Of a stretch of DNA of 64,000 bases, positions 14,859 to 22,986 are shown piece by piece. The stretch covers positions 71,497-135,496 of the forward strand of contig JAPSFT010000001.1 in assembly GCA_035063765.1 (NCBI GenBank). The letters are read 5' to 3'. Source of the stretch: Deltaproteobacteria bacterium (GTDB lineage: Bacteria; Myxococcota_A; UBA9160; PR03). The position numbers were made by a program, and so were the translations under genes. A model generated the notes under the pieces. That model did no database searches. It was not told the origin of the DNA and saw nothing but the letters and a program-made list of their open reading frames with translations. Each line of letters begins with the position of its first letter. Position 1 is the stretch's first letter.

Positions 14859-15407
14859 CTAGTTCGCGCCTTCGGTGTTGGTGCGCTGCGCTTCGTCGAT
14901 CTCCTCCTGGGAGAGGCCGATCTCGCGCAGGCGCTTCTGGATCTCTTCGGGCGACATGCGGATCTGGACCATCTTGAGCAGATACCTGGGATCCCCTTCG
15001 CGCGGCTCGAAGGAGAAGACGACGGCGCGGTCGGTGGGGATCGCGGCGACCGCCGACTTGAAGCCCTCCTTGGTGCCGCTGTTGTCGAGGCCGCCGCCCT
15101 TCGAGGCCTTGATGACGGTGCGCTTGAGCACGCTGCCCTCGGGCACCACCTCGAGCTCGAGCTCCTCGCCGCTCTTCAGGCCCGGGGCCGGCTTGCCGGC
15201 GACGCCGCCGCTGCCGAAGCCGCCCGACACCTTGGGGCTCGTGATCTTGACCTTGAAGACGCTCCGGGCCTCGTCGTAGCCGAGCAGCATGCCCTCGGCG
15301 CCGTAGCGCTTGGCCTCGGCGGCCCGGGCGGCCGGCGGGGCGACGAGCAGCGGTGCCAGCGCGAGGCCGAGCACGAGGAAGGCGGGGAGCGGGCGGGCGC
15401 GCAGCAT
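14859..15407 (-). CDS. Exported protein of unknown function
   Basis: 182 residues with a signal peptide (cleavage near AARAAEA) and a good AAGGAG site before ATG 15407. The mature protein has a Gly/Ser-rich region around residues 60-75, a beta-type middle (GEELELEVVPEGSVLKRTVIK) and a C-terminal amphipathic helix (SPEEIQKRLREIGLSQEEIDE). No family is recognised. Periplasmic location is inferred. Confidence 0.6.
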   Translation of the reverse strand: MLRARPLPAFLVLGLALAPLLVAPPAARAAEAKRYGAEGMLLGYDEARSVFKVKITSPKVSGGFGSGGVAGKPAPGLKSGEELELEVVPEGSVLKRTVIKASKGGGLDNSGTKEGFKSAVAAIPTDRAVVFSFEPREGDPRYLLKMVQIRMSPEEIQKRLREIGLSQEEIDEAQRTNTEGAN

Positions 15408-15500
15408 GTCGGAGCTCCTTGGGCGGCCGTGGATGGTTTGGCGCCGCGGCCCGCGAGGATACCGCGGCTCGCCCCGTCGATCAGGCGCCCCGCCCCGGCT

Positions 15501-16025
15501 CTAGTAGCGGAGCAGCACCTGGACGTCCTCGACGCCGAGCTGCGCCCGGCCGCCGAGGGCCGTCAGCTCGACCAGGAACGAGCAGCCCACCACCTCGGCG
15601 CCCGCCTCGCGTGCGAGCTGCACGGCTGCCGCCGCGGTGCCGCCGGTCGCGATCAGGTCGTCCACGACGAGCACGCGCTCGCCGGGCCGCAGCGCGTCCT
15701 CGTGCATCTCGACGGTGTCGCTACCGTACTCGAGGTCGTAGGTGACCCGCCGGGTCTTCCAAGGGAGCTTGCCGGCCTTGCGCACCAGCACGAAGCCGGC
15801 CTCGAGCGCCAGCGCGACGGGCGGGCCGAAGACGAAGCCGCGCGACTCGATGCCGAGCACCTTCTGGACGCCACGCCCCCGGAAGGGCTCGACCAGGCCG
15901 TGCACCGCGGCGGCCAGGGCGCGCGCGTCGGCCAGCAGCGGCGTCACGTCGCGGAACAGGATGCCGGGCTTCGGGAAGTCGGGAACGTCGCGGACGAAGG
16001 CGCGCAGATCGACGGCGTCGGGCAC
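15501..16025 (-). CDS. apt: Adenine phosphoribosyltransferase
   Basis: 174 residues, the usual length for the family, from GTG 16025 with AGAGGAG upstream. It shows the N-terminal FPKPGILFRDVTPLL, the IESRGFVFGPPVA segment and the PRPP loop VLVVDDLIATGGTAAA. It converts adenine and PRPP to AMP in purine salvage. The gene follows a peptidase gene on the same strand and reads away from it with a short gap. Confidence 0.95.
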   Translation of the reverse strand: MPDAVDLRAFVRDVPDFPKPGILFRDVTPLLADARALAAAVHGLVEPFRGRGVQKVLGIESRGFVFGPPVALALEAGFVLVRKAGKLPWKTRRVTYDLEYGSDTVEMHEDALRPGERVLVVDDLIATGGTAAAAVQLAREAGAEVVGCSFLVELTALGGRAQLGVEDVQVLLRY

Positions 16026-16049
16026 GGGGCTCCTCTCTCGTGGGAACGC

Positions 16050-16781
16050 TCAGGGCAGGCAGACACGCGGGTCGCGCGGGCGATTGCTGCGCCGGATCTC
16101 GAAGTGCAGGTGCGGCGCCGTCGCGTTTCCGGTCCGCCCGACGCGCGCGATCGGATCGCCCCGCTCGACGAAGTCCCCCTCCTCGACGAGGTTGTCGTCG
16201 TTGTGGGCGTAGACCGTAGCCCAGCTCCCGAGGTGCTTGATCACGACCACGCGGCCGTAGGCGCCGAGCTCGTCGCCCGCGTAGACGACCTTGCCGGCCT
16301 CCGCGGCGTGGATCGGGGTGCCGCGCCGGGCGGCGACGTCGATCCCGTCGTGGGGACGCCCGTGGCGCTCGCCGTAGGCCGAGGTGAGCGTGCCGAGCAC
16401 GGGCCACTCGAAGCGCAGCCCGTGCTCCCGGGCGGCGTCCGAGCAGTCGCCTCCCCAGCCCTCGCGTCGCTCGAGCGTGTCGGGGCCGCGCGACGCCGCG
16501 GCGCTCACCGCCGGAGCGCCGGTGCGGCCGTCGCCCTTCGGGACCCAGAGCCGCTGGCCGATCTGGAGCGTGCGGACGTCGTCGACCCGGTTCACGCGCC
16601 GGATCACCTCGGCCGGCGTCCCCGTGGCCTGCGAGATGCGCCACAGGTTGTCGCCGGCACGGACCACGTACCAGGCGCCGGGGCCCGCGCCCTTCGGACT
16701 CGAGCGGCAGCCCGCGCTCCCGGCCAGCACGGCGAGGCCAGCGAGCGCGAGCGCCGCGTGGGCCCGTGCTACGCGGCCCAT
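16050..16781 (-). CDS. NlpD/EnvC-like LysM and M23 peptidase lipoprotein
   Basis: The ATG at 16781 overlaps the end of pcm and gives a signal peptide with lipobox ending AGC (residue 25). A LysM domain follows (WYVVRAGDNLWRISQATG...QIGQRLWVP), then a C-terminal M23 metallopeptidase-like domain (HGRPHDGIDVAARRGTPI, HLHFEIR). A GTG at 16814 is an alternative start. It binds peptidoglycan and either cleaves it or activates amidases, as NlpD does. The pcm-nlpD order is common in proteobacteria. Confidence 0.88.
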   Translation of the reverse strand: MGRVARAHAALALAGLAVLAGSAGCRSSPKGAGPGAWYVVRAGDNLWRISQATGTPAEVIRRVNRVDDVRTLQIGQRLWVPKGDGRTGAPAVSAAASRGPDTLERREGWGGDCSDAAREHGLRFEWPVLGTLTSAYGERHGRPHDGIDVAARRGTPIHAAEAGKVVYAGDELGAYGRVVVIKHLGSWATVYAHNDDNLVEEGDFVERGDPIARVGRTGNATAPHLHFEIRRSNRPRDPRVCLP

Positions 16782-17425
16782 CCGTGCCGGCCGACGAGGT
16801 CCACGAAGCGGCACGGCCCGAGCGTCTCGGCGCGCAGGCGGCCCTCACCCGTGCGCCGCACGCGCACGAGCCGCTGCCCGCCGCGCGGCCCGACGGGCGC
16901 CACCAGGCGCCCGCCCGGCGCGAGCTGCGCGAGCAGCGGGCGCGGCAGGTCTGGCGCGCCGGCCGTCACCACGATCGCGTCGTAGGGGCCGTCGTGCGGG
17001 CGTCCGAGCGAGCCGTCCCCCAGGTGGACGACGACGTTGCGGATCCCGAGCCGGTCGAGGGCGCGCCGCGCCGCCGCGGCGAGCCGCGGCAGCCGCTCGA
17101 TCGAGACGACCCGCTCGGCCAGCATGCCGAGCACCGCCGCCTGGAAGCCCGAGCCGGTGCCGATCTCGAGCACCCGCTCGCGCCCGGCGAGCTCGAGCGC
17201 CTCGCTCATGCGCGCGACCGTGGACGGCGCCGAGATCGTCTGGCCGTCGCCGATCGGCAGCGCGTGGTCCCGATAGGCCTGGGCGTGGAGGGCCTCGGGC
17301 ACGAGCTGGTGTCGCGGAAGGGACTCGAGCGCGGCGAGCACGCGCCGATCCCGCACCCCGCCGCTTGCCAGCCGCTCCACCATGCGCCGGCGCGCGCCGC
17401 GCAGCTCCGCGCCTGCGGTTTCCAC
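16769..17425 (-). CDS. pcm: Protein-L-isoaspartate O-methyltransferase
   Basis: 218 residues from GTG 17425. Family motifs are clear: LPRHQLVPEALHAQAYRDHALPIGDGQTIS (residues about 37-66), SAM motif I VLEIGTGSGFQAAVL, and the post-I region RVVSIERLPRLA. It repairs isoaspartyl damage in ageing proteins using S-adenosylmethionine. Its 3' end overlaps the start of the NlpD-like gene. Confidence 0.95.
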   Translation of the reverse strand: METAGAELRGARRRMVERLASGGVRDRRVLAALESLPRHQLVPEALHAQAYRDHALPIGDGQTISAPSTVARMSEALELAGRERVLEIGTGSGFQAAVLGMLAERVVSIERLPRLAAAARRALDRLGIRNVVVHLGDGSLGRPHDGPYDAIVVTAGAPDLPRPLLAQLAPGGRLVAPVGPRGGQRLVRVRRTGEGRLRAETLGPCRFVDLVGRHGWAA

Positions 17426-17500
17426 CTCGCCCCCCCCGGCGCCGCAGCTTGGGGCAGCGCGGGGGGATTCGCAAGTTGACCGCTGAAGTTCCTGGAATTC

Positions 17501-17836
17501 CTAGCTGCTACGGCCTTCCGGGGGCATCGCGAGCCAGAGCGCCAGGTAGAGGATCACGAAGATGCCGCCGGTGAAGAAGGCGCCGAGCACGAAGGCGAGG
17601 CGCACGAGCGTGACGGAGATCCCGAACCGCTCGGCAAGGCCCGCGCAGACGCCCGCGAGCATCCGGCCCTCCTGCGGGCGCAGCCACGGCTCGGTGACGA
17701 AGCGCATCGAGCCGGGCTCGAGCGCCGAGCCGCAGAAGCGGCACTTCACCGCCTCGGCGCGGATCGTCTCGGCGCACCAGGGGCAGCGCTGCGTGCCGGG
17801 TGCTTCGCCGGGAACGGGCAGGTCGAGGTCGCTCAT
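17501..17836 (-). CDS. Zinc-ribbon PspC-domain membrane protein (copy 1)
   Basis: 111 residues. The N-terminal zinc ribbon has CPWC and CRFC pairs; a PspC domain follows (MLAGVCAGLAERFGISVTLVRLAFVL, then TGGIFVILYLALWLAMP) with two membrane segments. PspC proteins sense or transmit envelope stress. The ATG overlaps the stop of the anti-sigma gene (ATGA), so it belongs to that operon. The same architecture is repeated at 18830-19252. Confidence 0.85.
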   Translation of the reverse strand: MSDLDLPVPGEAPGTQRCPWCAETIRAEAVKCRFCGSALEPGSMRFVTEPWLRPQEGRMLAGVCAGLAERFGISVTLVRLAFVLGAFFTGGIFVILYLALWLAMPPEGRSS

Positions 17837-18336
17837 GTTCCACTCTCCAGGACGCCGGCACCTGGCGTACGTGCGCTCCGGATCGTGGCCAGCCAGAGGG
17901 GGACCAGCGCGTAGAGCGTCCCCACGGCCAGGGCGAGCGAGCCGAAGTAGGCGACGCCGAGCCCGTCGAGGAGCAGCGGCGGCAGGATCCCGCCGAGCAG
18001 CGCGAGAGCGCCCTCGGCGACCAGCCAGGCGTGCGCGAGCACGAGCGGGAGCCCGACCGAGAGCACCGCGAGGGCGCCCGCGAGCTCGCGCCGGAACGCG
18101 CCGCCGCCGGGCGCCGGCGCATGGGCGCGCAGCGCCCGCACGGCGCGCACCCGCGTGCGGGCGAGCAGCTCGGGCCCCGGGGACGGCGGCGGAGCGGGGC
18201 TCGCGGTGGCCGCAGCGAGCGCGTGCAGGAAGCGCGCGTGCGCCGCGCATGCGGCGCACGCGATGAGGTGTGCGCGCATGCCAGGAGCTTCCACCGCGGC
18301 CTCGTCGAGCGCCGCCTGCACGGTCTCGCAGCTCAC
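17833..18336 (-). CDS. Anti-sigma factor with zinc motif and membrane segments
   Basis: 167 residues from GTG 18336, overlapping the sigma gene stop (GTGA). Residues 22-30 carry the ZAS motif HxxxCxxC (HLIACAAC), which binds the sigma factor. After a Pro-rich linker there are about three hydrophobic membrane segments (LAGALAVLSVGLPLVLAHAW and two more). It should hold the ECF sigma factor inactive until an envelope signal is received. Confidence 0.85.
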   Translation of the reverse strand: MSCETVQAALDEAAVEAPGMRAHLIACAACAAHARFLHALAAATASPAPPPSPGPELLARTRVRAVRALRAHAPAPGGGAFRRELAGALAVLSVGLPLVLAHAWLVAEGALALLGGILPPLLLDGLGVAYFGSLALAVGTLYALVPLWLATIRSARTPGAGVLESGT

Positions 18337-18851
18337 GTCCCGTCCTCCCAGCCGTCCTTCAGGGCGCGGAGCGCGCCGTGGAGCCTGCTCTTCACGGTTC
18401 CGCGCGGGATGCCGAGCGCGGCGGCCATCTCGGCCTCGTCGAGCCCCGCGTAGAAGCGCAGCCACACCACCTCGCGGAGCCGCTCGGGCAGCTCCGCCAC
18501 GCGCTCGCGCAGCGCGAGCCCCTCGAGCGGGGACTCGGCGGGCCGCGACGGCTCGTGCGCCCGCGCGGCAACGGCGCGCGTGCGGACCGCGCGCCGCCGC
18601 CACAGATCGGTGGCGAGATGCGAGGCGATCCCGTAGAGCCAGGGCCGCACCGGCCGATCCGGCCGCCAGGTGCGCGCGCCGCGCGCGACCCGCAGCCAGG
18701 TGTCCTGGAGCAGGTCGTCGGCATCGTCGCGGCTGCCGCAGATCCGCACGAGGTGCGCATGGATGCGCGCCGCGTGGCGGTCCACGAGCGCGCCGAGCGC
18801 CCGCTCGTCGCCTCGTGCCACCGCCGCCATCAGCTCCTCGTCGGACTCCAT
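18333..18851 (-). CDS. ECF-type RNA polymerase sigma factor
   Basis: 172 residues from ATG 18851. Region 2 (DADDLLQDTWLRVARGART, RPWLYGIASHLATDLWRRR) and region 4 (LPERLREVVWLRFYAGLDEAEMAAALGIPRGTVKSRLHGALRALK, residues about 120-165) are both complete. The gene overlaps the PspC gene upstream by 22 bases and the anti-sigma gene downstream by 4, so the four genes are probably translated in concert. Autoregulation is likely for this class but no promoter was identified. Confidence 0.93.
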   Translation of the reverse strand: MESDEELMAAVARGDERALGALVDRHAARIHAHLVRICGSRDDADDLLQDTWLRVARGARTWRPDRPVRPWLYGIASHLATDLWRRRAVRTRAVAARAHEPSRPAESPLEGLALRERVAELPERLREVVWLRFYAGLDEAEMAAALGIPRGTVKSRLHGALRALKDGWEDGT

Positions 18852-19252
18852 TCGTCCGGCTGGCCGTCGCGATCGTCGCGCCGCACCGCGGGACCGCTCC
18901 GGTGCCGGCCGTGGTCACCGAGCAGGTCGCGAACCACGTCGAGGACGCGATCGAAGGCCGAGCGCTGGCCCGGTCCGTCGGGCAGCACGAACCAGAAGGC
19001 CGCGTAGAGGAGCAGGCCCATCCCGTGCAGGAAGAGCGTGGCGAGCACGAAGACGGCTCGCACCGCGGTCACCGGGAGCTCGAGGTTGTGGGCGAAGGCG
19101 GCGCACACGCCTGCGAGCTTGCGCTCGCCGTGGCCGCGGTGCCACTCGCCCGGGTCGCGCGGGCCGCCGCCGAGCCGGCTCCCGCACCAGCGGCACTTGA
19201 TCGCCTCGGCCTGGATCTCCTCGGCGCAGTAGGGGCAACGCTTCGTGGCCAT
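18830..19252 (-). CDS. Zinc-ribbon PspC-domain membrane protein (copy 2)
   Basis: 140 residues from ATG 19252: N-terminal CPYC/CRWC zinc ribbon, then a PspC domain (KLAGVCAAFAHNLELPVTAVRAVFVLAT, GLLLYAAFWFVLP) and a charged C-terminal tail rich in Asp and Arg. It is the first gene of the sigma operon and is paralogous to the protein encoded at 17501-17836, with a longer tail. An envelope-stress sensing or sigma-modulating role is inferred from the operon. Confidence 0.85.
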   Translation of the reverse strand: MATKRCPYCAEEIQAEAIKCRWCGSRLGGGPRDPGEWHRGHGERKLAGVCAAFAHNLELPVTAVRAVFVLATLFLHGMGLLLYAAFWFVLPDGPGQRSAFDRVLDVVRDLLGDHGRHRSGPAVRRDDRDGQPDEWSPTRS

Positions 19253-19373
19253 GGGTCCCTCCGGTCGGGCGCGAATGGGTGCGGGAGCCTTCGATCGCCC
19301 TCGCTTCCACGATCGTTCTACGCGCGAAGCCGGGCCGCGGTTCACGGGGCAGTCCCGCCGACCTCGCGGCGGC

Positions 19374-20057
19374 TCACGAGCCGCCTTCGGCCCCCGGCGG
19401 GAAGCGCCGCCGGACCGCCTCGACGACCAGCGCCGCGGCGGCGTCGGTGGCCAGCGTCCCGGTGTTGAGGACGAGGTCGTAGAGGCACGGGTCGTCCCCG
19501 GACACCCCGAGGCGATCGCGCAGGAAGGCGAGGCGCCCGGCGTCCTCGCGTGCGAGCTCGGCCGCAGCAGCGCCGGGCGCGAGACCGCGCCCGGCCCCGA
19601 GCCGCCGCACCCGCTCCTCGTGCGGCGCCACGACGAGCACCCGCAAGGTCCGCTCCCGCGGCAGGATCGGGATCGCCCCGCGCCCGACCACGACCGCCAT
19701 CCCGCGCTCCCCCAGCGCAGCCACGACCCCCGCCAGCTCCCGGGCCTCGGCCGGGTCCAGATCGCCGAAGACCGCGCGCGTGCGCGCTTCGATGGCGGCA
19801 CGCACCTCGGGTGCGAGCGGCCCGACCAGTCGGTCGCGAAGATCGGGGTCGCGCGCCAGCTCGCGGAGCTCGTCGAGCCCGAACAGGCCGTAGTCGAGCC
19901 AGCCGGCGACACGCTCGGCCACCGCGTCGCCGCCGGCCCAGGGCTGGCGCGACACCGAGACGACGGCGCCGCGCGAGGCCGGCATGCCGGCCCCACCGGC
20001 GATCGCCCAGCGCCGGGCCTGCCGCTCGAAGAGCTCCGCGAGCGGCTTGGCGGCCAT
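19374..20057 (-). CDS. Cytidylate kinase-like family protein
   Basis: 227 residues from ATG 20057, with GGAGGAGG upstream. SRQPWAGGDAVAERVA (about 34-50) corresponds to the phosphate loop of the cytidylate-kinase-like family, and VVVGRGAIPIL and LYDLVLNTGTL are conserved later segments. Members phosphorylate nucleotides or regulate unknown targets; the true substrate is not evident. It is divergent from the CBS gene. Confidence 0.75.
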   Translation of the reverse strand: MAAKPLAELFERQARRWAIAGGAGMPASRGAVVSVSRQPWAGGDAVAERVAGWLDYGLFGLDELRELARDPDLRDRLVGPLAPEVRAAIEARTRAVFGDLDPAEARELAGVVAALGERGMAVVVGRGAIPILPRERTLRVLVVAPHEERVRRLGAGRGLAPGAAAAELAREDAGRLAFLRDRLGVSGDDPCLYDLVLNTGTLATDAAAALVVEAVRRRFPPGAEGGS

Positions 20058-20176
20058 CGTCCCCCTCCTCCGCGGCGCGGGAGCGTACCCCGCGGCCACG
20101 GACCTCGCTTTGGGTGGGCGAAACGTCATCTCGAAGGGGTATGCTGGGGCCCATCGACGAACGACGGGAGAGCATC

Positions 20177-20737
20177 ATGGCCTCGAACCCCCCGCACGAC
20201 GACGATTTCTCCGAGGACGAGGGCTACTTCGAGAGCGAGTCCGCCGCGCCGAACCGCTTCGACGCGAGCCTGCTGCGCGCCCCGACCCGACACCTGCCCA
20301 CCCGCTTCCCCCTCCTCTTCTCGCCCACCCACACCGTCACCCAGGCGATGCGGGCGATGCAGAAGGAGCACCGCGGCTGCGTGCTCGTCACCGAGGACGG
20401 GAGCAACCAGACCCGCGTCGTCGGGATCTTCACCGAGCGCGACGTGCTGCTGCGGATCGTGGACCGCGGCCGCAATCCTGCGACGCTGCCCCTCGCCGAG
20501 GTGATGACCCGGGATCCCGAGTCGCTGCCCAAGGACGCGAGCATCGCGTGGGTGCTCAACAAGATGAGCGTCGGCGGCTTCCGGCACGTTCCGGTGGTGG
20601 ACCGCGCGGGTCGCCCGGTGTGCGTGGTGTCGGTGCGCGACGTGGTGGAGATGCTCGTCGAGCGCTTCCCGCGCGAGGTGCTGACGCTTCCGCCCGAGTA
20701 CGGCGCCGACTTCGCGCGCACCCGCGAAGGCGCCTGA
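20177..20737 (+). CDS. Two-CBS-domain protein
   Basis: 186 residues from ATG 20177. The acidic N-terminus (DDDFSEDEGYFESES) is followed by two CBS domains: TVTQAMRAMQKEHRGCVLVTED...VGIFTERDVLLRI and MTRDPESLPKDASIAWVLNKMSVGGFRHVPVVD. Such proteins bind adenine nucleotides and adjust partner enzymes; no partner is fused here. Confidence 0.85.
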   Translation: MASNPPHDDDFSEDEGYFESESAAPNRFDASLLRAPTRHLPTRFPLLFSPTHTVTQAMRAMQKEHRGCVLVTEDGSNQTRVVGIFTERDVLLRIVDRGRNPATLPLAEVMTRDPESLPKDASIAWVLNKMSVGGFRHVPVVDRAGRPVCVVSVRDVVEMLVERFPREVLTLPPEYGADFARTREGA

Positions 20738-20795
20738 GCGGCGCCCGTTCTCGCGCGCCGCTACGCTGCTCCACCTCGAAGGAGGAGGGGGCGGC

Positions 20796-21587
20796 GTGGC
20801 GCGCGAGACGGTGCTGGAGACGCTCGCGGAGGGCGTGCTGACGCTCGCCTGGAACCGCCCGCGGCGCAAGAACGCCTTCGACGAGACGATGTGGCACGAA
20901 GGGGCCGCCGCGCTGCGCGACGCGCGCGCCGACGATCGCGTGCGCAGCGTCGTCGTGACCGGTGCCGGGGAAGCGTTCTCCGCGGGACAGGACCTCGGGG
21001 AGATGGCGAAGCCCCCGGGCGGCAGCGAGGGCCCCGGCTTCCCGCGCTTCATGGACGAGCTCGTGGCCTTCGACAAGCCGCTGCTCGCGGCGGTGAACGG
21101 CGTCGGCGTGGGGATCGGGCTCACGCTGCTGCTGCACTGCGACGTGGTGTGGATGGCCGAGGAGGCGCGGCTGCGGGCGCCCTTCGTACCGCTCGGGGTG
21201 GTGCCGGAGGCGGCCAGCAGCTTCCTGCTCCCCCTCCAGCTCGGGCACCAGCGCGCCGCCGAGCTGCTCTACACCGCAGAGTGGATCGACGCCGCGCGGG
21301 CCTGCGAGCTCGGGCTCGCGAGCCGCGTGCTCCCGCGCGCGCGGCTGCTGCCGGAGCTCCAGGCGCTGGCGGCGCGCATCGCGGCCCAGCCGCTCGGCGC
21401 ACTCCGCTACACCAAGCGCCTGCTCCTCGCCGTCCGCAGCGACGGGATCCGCGCGGCGCGCGCCCGCGAGGACGCGGCCTTCCGGGTGCGCGTGGGCTCG
21501 CCCGAGAACGTCGAGGCGCTCCGGGCCTTCCTCGAGAAGCGCCCGGCGGACTTCACGAAGGTGCCGGCGACGGACCGGGACGCCTGA
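20796..21587 (+). CDS. Enoyl-CoA hydratase/isomerase family protein
   Basis: 263 residues from GTG 20796 with GGAGGAGG just upstream. It has the crotonase fold: NRPRRKNAFD near the start, oxyanion-hole segments GEAFSAGQDL and GVGVGIGLTLLLHCDVVW, and the acidic active-site region VPLGVVPEAASSFLLP, which resembles the isomerase-type (PaaG/ECI-like) members. It acts in fatty acid or aromatic acid breakdown. Its stop overlaps the start of the following membrane protein frame. Confidence 0.88.
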   Translation: MARETVLETLAEGVLTLAWNRPRRKNAFDETMWHEGAAALRDARADDRVRSVVVTGAGEAFSAGQDLGEMAKPPGGSEGPGFPRFMDELVAFDKPLLAAVNGVGVGIGLTLLLHCDVVWMAEEARLRAPFVPLGVVPEAASSFLLPLQLGHQRAAELLYTAEWIDAARACELGLASRVLPRARLLPELQALAARIAAQPLGALRYTKRLLLAVRSDGIRAARAREDAAFRVRVGSPENVEALRAFLEKRPADFTKVPATDRDA

Positions 21588-22504
21588 ACGCGCTCCGGCT
21601 CGCGGCGCTGCTCGCGCTGGTCGGGCTCACCGCCAGCCGGCTGGGCCTCGTGCTCCACGAGGCCCTCGGCCACGGCGCGGTCGCGGAGGCGTTCGGCTGC
21701 CGGCTCACCGGCCTGCGGCTCTTCCTCTTCGGCGGCGGCTACGTGACCTTCGGGTGCACGGCCCTGTCCCTCGGCGGCACGCTTGCGATCGACCTCGGCG
21801 GGATCGCGCTCGAGCTCGCGCTCGGCGCCGCGCTGCTCGCGCTCGTGCGCGGGCGGCGCGGCGTCGCGGGCCTCTTCGCCACGGCGATCGGCCTGCTCTT
21901 CGTCCTCCACGGGCTCTTCTACCTGGCGACGGGCGTCCACTACGGCGCGGGCGACGGGCGCACCCTCCACGGGCTGCTCGGCGCGGGGCGCACCGCGTTC
22001 GTCGCCGCCGCGAGCGCCGTGCTGGTCGCGGCGAGCTTCGTGGCGGGGCACCGGCTCGGCGCGCGGATCGGGGTCTGGGTGGCGGCTCCGCGACGCGGAA
22101 CGCGCATCGCGATCGTGGCGGCCGCCGCGCTCGCCGCCGCCGCGGCCCACGGCGTCCTACAGCGCGCCGAGCAGCGCTGGCTCGCGGATCCCGTCTACGC
22201 CGCGACCTTCGAGCCCGAGCACGAGCGCCGGATCGCCGCCGAGCTGCGCCGTCTCGAGGAGCAGCCCCACGCGCCGGGCGAGATCGCCGAGGAGCGGCGG
22301 CGCCTCGAGCGGGAGCACGCGCCCTTCCCGCTGACGCCGGTGCTCGGCGTGGCAATCGCGCTCGCGGCGCTGGCCGGCATCGTCGCGTCCTCGCGACGGC
22401 CGCCCGCGGCGCCGCCCGAACCGGTGCCGCTCGCGGGGGCCGCGCTCGCGTGCGCCGCCTCGATCGCGCTCGTGCTCGCCCTCGACCGCTGGTGGCCGCC
22501 CTGA
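21584..22504 (+). CDS. Multi-pass membrane protein with HEALGHG motif, start uncertain
   Basis: An open frame of about 306 residues begins just at the end of the hydratase gene. The only start-like codon that keeps the first hydrophobic segment is CTG 21584 (CTGA overlap); the first GTG (21650) lies immediately before the HEALGHG motif. That motif, within a membrane segment, resembles zinc sites of M50-like proteases but with an extra residue (HExxxH). There are about six hydrophobic segments and a soluble helical part (about 205-260). A membrane metalloprotease is possible but unproven. Confidence 0.6.
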   Translation: MNALRLAALLALVGLTASRLGLVLHEALGHGAVAEAFGCRLTGLRLFLFGGGYVTFGCTALSLGGTLAIDLGGIALELALGAALLALVRGRRGVAGLFATAIGLLFVLHGLFYLATGVHYGAGDGRTLHGLLGAGRTAFVAAASAVLVAASFVAGHRLGARIGVWVAAPRRGTRIAIVAAAALAAAAAHGVLQRAEQRWLADPVYAATFEPEHERRIAAELRRLEEQPHAPGEIAEERRRLEREHAPFPLTPVLGVAIALAALAGIVASSRRPPAAPPEPVPLAGAALACAASIALVLALDRWWPP

Positions 22505-22569
22505 GGAGCCCCCCGGCCCCTCGACGACGGATGCCTCGAGCGTCTCACCGAGCCGCCCTTCCCGCCGCC

Positions 22570-22818
22570 TCAAGGCAGCGAGCCCGGCGGCTCGTCCGCC
22601 TCCCGCCCGGCCACCGCGAGGCCACTCGCGGCCGACCGCTCGCGCTGCGTGCGAGCCCGGATCGGGTCGAGAGCGCTCATGGGATCCGGGGCGGCGTGCG
22701 TGCCGGCGTGCACGACCCCGCTCCCTTCGGGCCCGGCACCGATCCGGGCGAGGTCGGCGACGGCGAGCAGGAGGGCCGCCACGAGCACGGCGAGCAGGAT
22801 CAGGTGATCGCGGGCCAT
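22570..22818 (-). CDS. Small single-pass membrane or exported protein, 82 aa
   Basis: ATG 22818 is preceded by GAGGAG at ideal spacing, inside a palindrome. Residues 5-24 are hydrophobic (LILLAVLVAALLLAVADLA), followed by a polar tail. No family is recognised. Confidence 0.45.
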   Translation of the reverse strand: MARDHLILLAVLVAALLLAVADLARIGAGPEGSGVVHAGTHAAPDPMSALDPIRARTQRERSAASGLAVAGREADEPPGSLP

Positions 22819-22826
22819 CCACGAGG

Positions 22827-22842
22827 CTCCTCGATCGAGGAG
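22827..22842. promoter_or_regulatory. Perfect 16 bp palindrome over a ribosome binding site
   Basis: CTCCTCGATCGAGGAG is a perfect palindrome located immediately upstream of ATG 22818 and containing its Shine-Dalgarno sequence. It could be an operator or an RNA stem hiding the binding site. Confidence 0.4.
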
Positions 22843-22986
22843 GCTCGCACGCCGCGCGAGCGCGCGCTGTGAGCGGGCCCACAGCCGCGAGCGGATGCAC
22901 GCGCCCGACCTGCCGGCCCGGCACCGGCGCCGCGCCGCCCGCCCGCACGAGGAGCACGCCGGCAGAGAGCGCGGGAGCGCCCGCGG

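Noticed and set aside
14451-16985. Open frame of more than 800 codons on the plus strand
   Set aside because: Antisense to the methyltransferase, exported protein, apt and NlpD-like genes; no protein-like pattern.
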